Source: Pseudomonas marginalis
Lineage (GTDB): Bacteria > Pseudomonadota > Gammaproteobacteria > Pseudomonadales > Pseudomonadaceae
Direction of reading: 5' to 3'
Assembly (NCBI RefSeq): GCF_900105325.1
Contig: NZ_FNSU01000004.1
Coordinates: 434,001-498,000, forward strand
Length of the DNA: 64,000 nucleotides
In this document: piece after piece, positions 60,755-64,000 of the stretch
How positions within the stretch are numbered: position 1 is the stretch's first letter
Layout: each line of letters begins with the position of its first letter
Translations under genes and position numbers: made by a program
Notes under the pieces: generated by a model
What the model saw: the letters and a program-made list of their open reading frames with translations, nothing else
Database searches by the model: none
What the model was told of the DNA's origin: nothing

Positions 60755-62287
60755 TCAGGGCTTGGAGCGGGTCTCATGCATCCGTGCCAACTGCCGCTCC
60801 AGCATCGATGGATACGGCTCCATCAACCGCTCCACGCAGCTTGCCCCCTCAGGGCTGGCAATCGGGCGGATACGCGCGCGCTGGCGGATCAGCGTGTCTT
60901 CACTGATCTTGCGCTCCACCAGCAGCAGGTTGCGGCTGTGTTGGGACAAGGCCAGTGCGTCCTGGGCATTTTCAGTCAGCAGCAGGTCGATCTGGCTCAT
61001 GCCGAACAGGTCGTCGCCCACGGTGAGGCCCAGTTGCAGTTGCAGGGTGATCCCGCTGTCGGCGACTTCGATCTGCAATTCATGGCCCAGGGCGCGCAGC
61101 AACTCACCGCAGCAAATCGCATTGGTCAGGTAATCTTCGCCGCTGTCTTCGCTGTGGAACAGCATCAGCGTGCTGCCGTCGTTCAGGGTGTGCAGTTCGC
61201 TCTGGTACAGCGAGGCGGCCTGGTCGAGGCAGTCGCGGTAGCGCTCCAGCAGTTCGGTCAGGCGTGCGCGGGGCAGGCGACGCAATTGGTCCTGGGCACC
61301 CAATTGCACGGCGAGCACAGCGCTGTACTGCGGCTCGCTGCTGCGTACCGGCGCCGCCTTGGGGGCGATTGCGGGGCTGTCGGCTGACGTATCGCGCAGG
61401 TCGGCGAAGGGGTCTTCATCGTCCAGCTCGTCTTCTTCGGCCTTGAAGGCATGGCGCGGTGCCGGCTTGAGGCCCGCCACCGGCGGACGCTCGTCGAAGC
61501 CCGGGTCACGCAGGTTGCGCACTTCGAACTCGGGCTCTTCGTCGTAATCGGTGTCGTCGTATTCAGGCTCTGGCTCGACCTCGGGCACCACCGGTTCCGG
61601 GGCGAAGCTGGCGTGCAGCTGGCGGGCAAGGTCGCCGATTTCATCCTGGCGGTCGGTTGCCGGGGTGTGCTCGTCGATGTCCCGCAGCCAGATGCGCAGT
61701 TGCATGAGCGGCGTGGAGATATGCCGCCCCAGGCGCAGGCTCAGGGCCAGGGCCAATGCCAGCAGGATGGCGCTGAGGATGCCCATGCTTTGCAGGCTGA
61801 TGGTCATCGGCTGCTGGAACTGCTGCATGTCGAGGCTGATGCGCAGTTGGCCGGCCTTCACATCCTGAAACGTGATATTGCTCTGGTACAGGCCTTCGGC
61901 TTCGCCCAACAGGCCGTTTTTCGGGCGCTGCCCGGCTTCGGCCATGATGCGGTTGTCCACGCTGTAGATGGCAGCATGGGCCACCAGCGGGTTCTTGGTC
62001 AGGTTGTTGAGCAGCACGTTGAGGCTGAGGATGTCGTTGGACACCAGCAGCTCAGTCGCCGAAGTGGCGGTCTGCGTGGTCAGGCTCTCGCCCAGGGCGT
62101 CGGCCTGCTCGTGCATGGCCTGCTTGAATTGCAAACCCATCACGCAGGCGTAGATCACCAGGGCCAATGCGACCAGGATCACGTTATGGCTGGCGATGCG
62201 TAATGCGATCGGTACACGGCGGTGGCGCAGTGCCCGGAAGATCAGCAGGAAGAAGTTGTCGGTTTTTACTGGCGTGGGCCGGTTCAC
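60755..62287 (-). CDS. AhpA/YtjB-type membrane protein with cyclase-like C-terminal domain
   Basis: 510 residues from GTG 62287 (NRPTPVKTDNFF follows); the frame is open to 62350. Layout: membrane helix 33-52, periplasmic sensor-like region to about 165, second helix 166-185, HAMP-like segment 186-228, a very acidic linker 229-320, then a domain (321-465) with the order of class III nucleotide cyclases (TLNDGSTLMLF, AICCGELLRAL, ITLQLQLGLTVGDD, ENAQDALALS). The metal-binding Asp residues are not evident. Divergent from serB, as ytjB (smp) is in E. coli. Function unknown. Confidence 0.8.
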   Translation of the reverse strand: MNRPTPVKTDNFFLLIFRALRHRRVPIALRIASHNVILVALALVIYACVMGLQFKQAMHEQADALGESLTTQTATSATELLVSNDILSLNVLLNNLTKNPLVAHAAIYSVDNRIMAEAGQRPKNGLLGEAEGLYQSNITFQDVKAGQLRISLDMQQFQQPMTISLQSMGILSAILLALALALSLRLGRHISTPLMQLRIWLRDIDEHTPATDRQDEIGDLARQLHASFAPEPVVPEVEPEPEYDDTDYDEEPEFEVRNLRDPGFDERPPVAGLKPAPRHAFKAEEDELDDEDPFADLRDTSADSPAIAPKAAPVRSSEPQYSAVLAVQLGAQDQLRRLPRARLTELLERYRDCLDQAASLYQSELHTLNDGSTLMLFHSEDSGEDYLTNAICCGELLRALGHELQIEVADSGITLQLQLGLTVGDDLFGMSQIDLLLTENAQDALALSQHSRNLLLVERKISEDTLIRQRARIRPIASPEGASCVERLMEPYPSMLERQLARMHETRSKP

Positions 62288-62420
62288 TTGAGCTCGGCTC
62301 TTGGTCCGTGAAGTTGACGCGCAGTATAGCGACAGGCCCAAGACCGGCAAAGCGCTGGCTGTGCCCGATGGTCACTGAAAGTGGGTAGAATGCGGTTTTT
62401 TTCCAGCCTGGGGGTGCGCC

Positions 62421-63635
62421 TTGCGCGAAATTGTCCTGATTAACATCACTGGTGAAGACCGCCCAGGTCTTACCGCAGCCATTACCGGCGTTCTGGCCCA
62501 GGGTGGTGTGAACATTCTCGACATCGGCCAGGCGGTGATCCACGACACGCTGTCGTTCGGCATCCTGGTGGAAATCCCCAGCACCGAGCAGGCCTCATCG
62601 GTGCTCAAGGACATCCTGTTTACGGCGTATAAGCTCGATCAGCAGGTGCGTTTCACCCCGGTGTCCGAAGCGGATTACCAGCAGTGGGTGGCCGGCCAGG
62701 GCAAGAAGCGCCATATCGTGACGCTGCTGACCCGCAAGGTCACCGCCGAACAGCTGCAGCGCGTCAGCTCTATTACCGCGCAGTATGGTTTGAACATCGA
62801 CCATATCGACCGTCTGTCGGGGCGCATGCCATTGGACACCCCGGCCGACAAGGGCAAGGGCTGCATCGAGTTCTCCGTGCGCGGTGAGCCTGCCGACCCG
62901 CAAGCCCTGCGCGCCGAATTCCTCAGCGTGGCCCAGGAGCTGAATGTCGATATCGCCTTCCAGGAAGACTCTCTCTTCCGTCGCAATCGCCGCCTGGCGG
63001 TGTTCGACATGGACTCCACGCTGATCGAAGCCGAAGTTATCGACGAGTTGGCCAAGGCGGCCGGCGTGGGTGAGCAGGTTTCCGAAATCACCGAGCGCGC
63101 CATGGCCGGGGAATTGGATTTCCGCGCCAGCTTCAAGGAGCGCCTGGCTTTGCTCAAGGGTCTGGACGTGAACGTGCTGGACTCCATCGGCGCGTCGCTG
63201 CGCCTGACCGAAGGCGCCGAAACCCTGTTTGCCGAACTCAAGCGCCTGGGCTACAAGACGGCAATCCTGTCGGGTGGCTTCACCTACTTCGCCAAGCAAT
63301 TGCAGGCCAAGCTGGGCATCGACTATGTGTTCGCCAACGAATTGGAAGTGGTGGATGGCAAAGTGACCGGCGTCGCGGTCGAGCCGATTGTCGATGCGCA
63401 GCGCAAGGCGGACCTGCTGAAGGAATTGGCCCACAAGGAAGGTTTGCGTCTGGAGCAGACCATTGCGGTCGGTGACGGCGCCAACGACCTGCCGATGCTG
63501 GCAATTGCCGGTTTGGGTGTGGCATTCCGCGCCAAGCCATTGGTCAAGCAATCGGCCAAGCAGGCGATTTCTACCCTGGGGTTGGATGGCGTGCTGTATC
63601 TGCTGGGTTTTCGCGACCGCGACGGTCAGTTGTAA
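62421..63635 (+). CDS. serB: Phosphoserine phosphatase with N-terminal ACT domains
   Basis: Last step of serine synthesis. 404 residues, starting at TTG with GGGGGTG about six bases upstream. Two ACT-like regulatory repeats occupy roughly residues 1-80 and 95-180. The HAD phosphatase domain starts at FDMDSTLIEAE (nucleophile Asp196), with SGGFTYFAKQL (Ser, Lys region) and GDGANDLPML (metal-binding). Divergent from the YtjB-like gene. Confidence 0.95.
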   Translation: MREIVLINITGEDRPGLTAAITGVLAQGGVNILDIGQAVIHDTLSFGILVEIPSTEQASSVLKDILFTAYKLDQQVRFTPVSEADYQQWVAGQGKKRHIVTLLTRKVTAEQLQRVSSITAQYGLNIDHIDRLSGRMPLDTPADKGKGCIEFSVRGEPADPQALRAEFLSVAQELNVDIAFQEDSLFRRNRRLAVFDMDSTLIEAEVIDELAKAAGVGEQVSEITERAMAGELDFRASFKERLALLKGLDVNVLDSIGASLRLTEGAETLFAELKRLGYKTAILSGGFTYFAKQLQAKLGIDYVFANELEVVDGKVTGVAVEPIVDAQRKADLLKELAHKEGLRLEQTIAVGDGANDLPMLAIAGLGVAFRAKPLVKQSAKQAISTLGLDGVLYLLGFRDRDGQL

Positions 63636-63642
63636 CTGACTA

Positions 63643-63674
63643 AATGTGGGAGGGGGCAAACCCCCTCCCACATT
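63643..63674. terminator. Bidirectional REP-type terminator after serB
   Basis: AATGTGGGAGGGGG-CAAA-CCCCCTCCCACATT, a perfect 14-bp stem with a 4-base loop between convergent serB and psd. It is the same TGTGGGAGGG family as at 41947. Confidence 0.85.
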
Positions 63675-63684
63675 GGGTTCGGCG

Positions 63685-64000
63685 TCAGGCTTTAGGTAAA
63701 GCGATGCCTTGGCCCATCTGCACCGGCGAACCCGCCACCAGTTCTTCGGCCCACTTCACCTGATCCGGCCCGAACAGCACGATCGCAGTGGAGCCCAACT
63801 TGAAGCGACCCAATTCCGCACCCTTCTCCAGGTGAATCGGCGCGCGGGCAGCTTCGTCATAGCGGAAGGTTTTCAGCTCGCGCTTCGGCGGAGTCACCAG
63901 GCCGGCCCATACGGTTTCAATCGACGCCACAATCATCGCACCGACCAATACTATGGCCATCGGGCCGCGTTCGGTGTCGAACAGGCAGACAACACGCTCG
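63685..64000 (-). CDS. psd: Phosphatidylserine decarboxylase, C-terminal part
   Basis: The frame continues to the right edge (ERVVCLFDTERGPMA precedes the internal ATG at 63960), so the gene is cut at its 5' end. The LGST motif within FKLGSTAIVLF is the self-cleavage site that makes the pyruvoyl group; the alpha chain begins at that Ser. Produces phosphatidylethanolamine at the inner membrane. Confidence 0.94.
   Translation of the reverse strand, partial: ERVVCLFDTERGPMAIVLVGAMIVASIETVWAGLVTPPKRELKTFRYDEAARAPIHLEKGAELGRFKLGSTAIVLFGPDQVKWAEELVAGSPVQMGQGIALPKA

Overview
The window is a piece of a Pseudomonas chromosome, most likely from the P. fluorescens group. Evidence is the high-GC coding bias, the gene order (aceF-aceE / glnE / waaFCGP / carbamoyltransferase / dnpA / waaL / msbA / hldE / waaA / opmH / thiC / nudF / cpdA / parE / parC / serB / psd), which follows the P. 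aeruginosa PA5016-PA4957 order as I recall it, and the REP/REPIN palindromes typical of fluorescent pseudomonads. I see no rRNA, tRNA, IS element, prophage or CRISPR. The two ends cut aceF (left) and psd (right).

Layout. 1-6151: pyruvate dehydrogenase genes on the minus strand, divergent from glnE across a promoter region with two identical-type dyads (TGTAGTnnnACTACA). 6206-13155: a tightly overlapping LPS inner-core operon (waaF, waaC, waaG, waaP, three more kinase-like genes). 13286-20140: an accessory block that splits the LPS core locus. It holds a ribose-type (CUT2) ABC importer with a good sigma-54 promoter and an upstream dyad, then a convergent YncD/PqqU-like TonB receptor. 20418-30394: outer-core LPS genes (carbamoyltransferase, glycosyltransferases, Mig-14, DnpA, a kinase-like protein, O-antigen ligase). 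30404-36127: msbA, then a sulfotransferase plus stand-alone APS kinase pair, then hldE and a sugar-nucleotide epimerase. 36254-41933: housekeeping and stress genes (Nudix-like protein, aldo/keto reductase, FAD oxidoreductase, SMR efflux, LysR) and waaA.

41995-50061: opmH (TolC), TPP riboswitch-thiC-cytX, a DUF3298-type lipoprotein, nudF, a DUF1249 protein and cpdA. 50073-53575: a minus-strand accessory cassette (deacylase, MFS carrier, LysR) lying between cpdA and yqiA. 53730-59630: yqiA, parE, a phytase-like exported protein, parC. 59807-64000: an orphan PqiC-like lipoprotein, an AhpA/YtjB-type membrane protein whose C-terminus looks like a degenerate class III cyclase domain, serB and psd.

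How it fits together: about half of the window builds, phosphorylates, decorates and exports LPS. WaaA adds Kdo; HldE makes the heptose precursor; WaaC/WaaF add heptose; WaaP and its relatives phosphorylate; WaaG and the later transferases extend the core; the carbamoyltransferase decorates it; MsbA flips it; WaaL ligates O antigen. The most interesting candidates for undescribed biology are the sulfotransferase/CysC pair (possible sulfation of a surface glycan), the sigma-54-controlled ABC importer inside the LPS locus, two kinase-family proteins lacking the catalytic Asp, and the cyclase-like domain beside serB.
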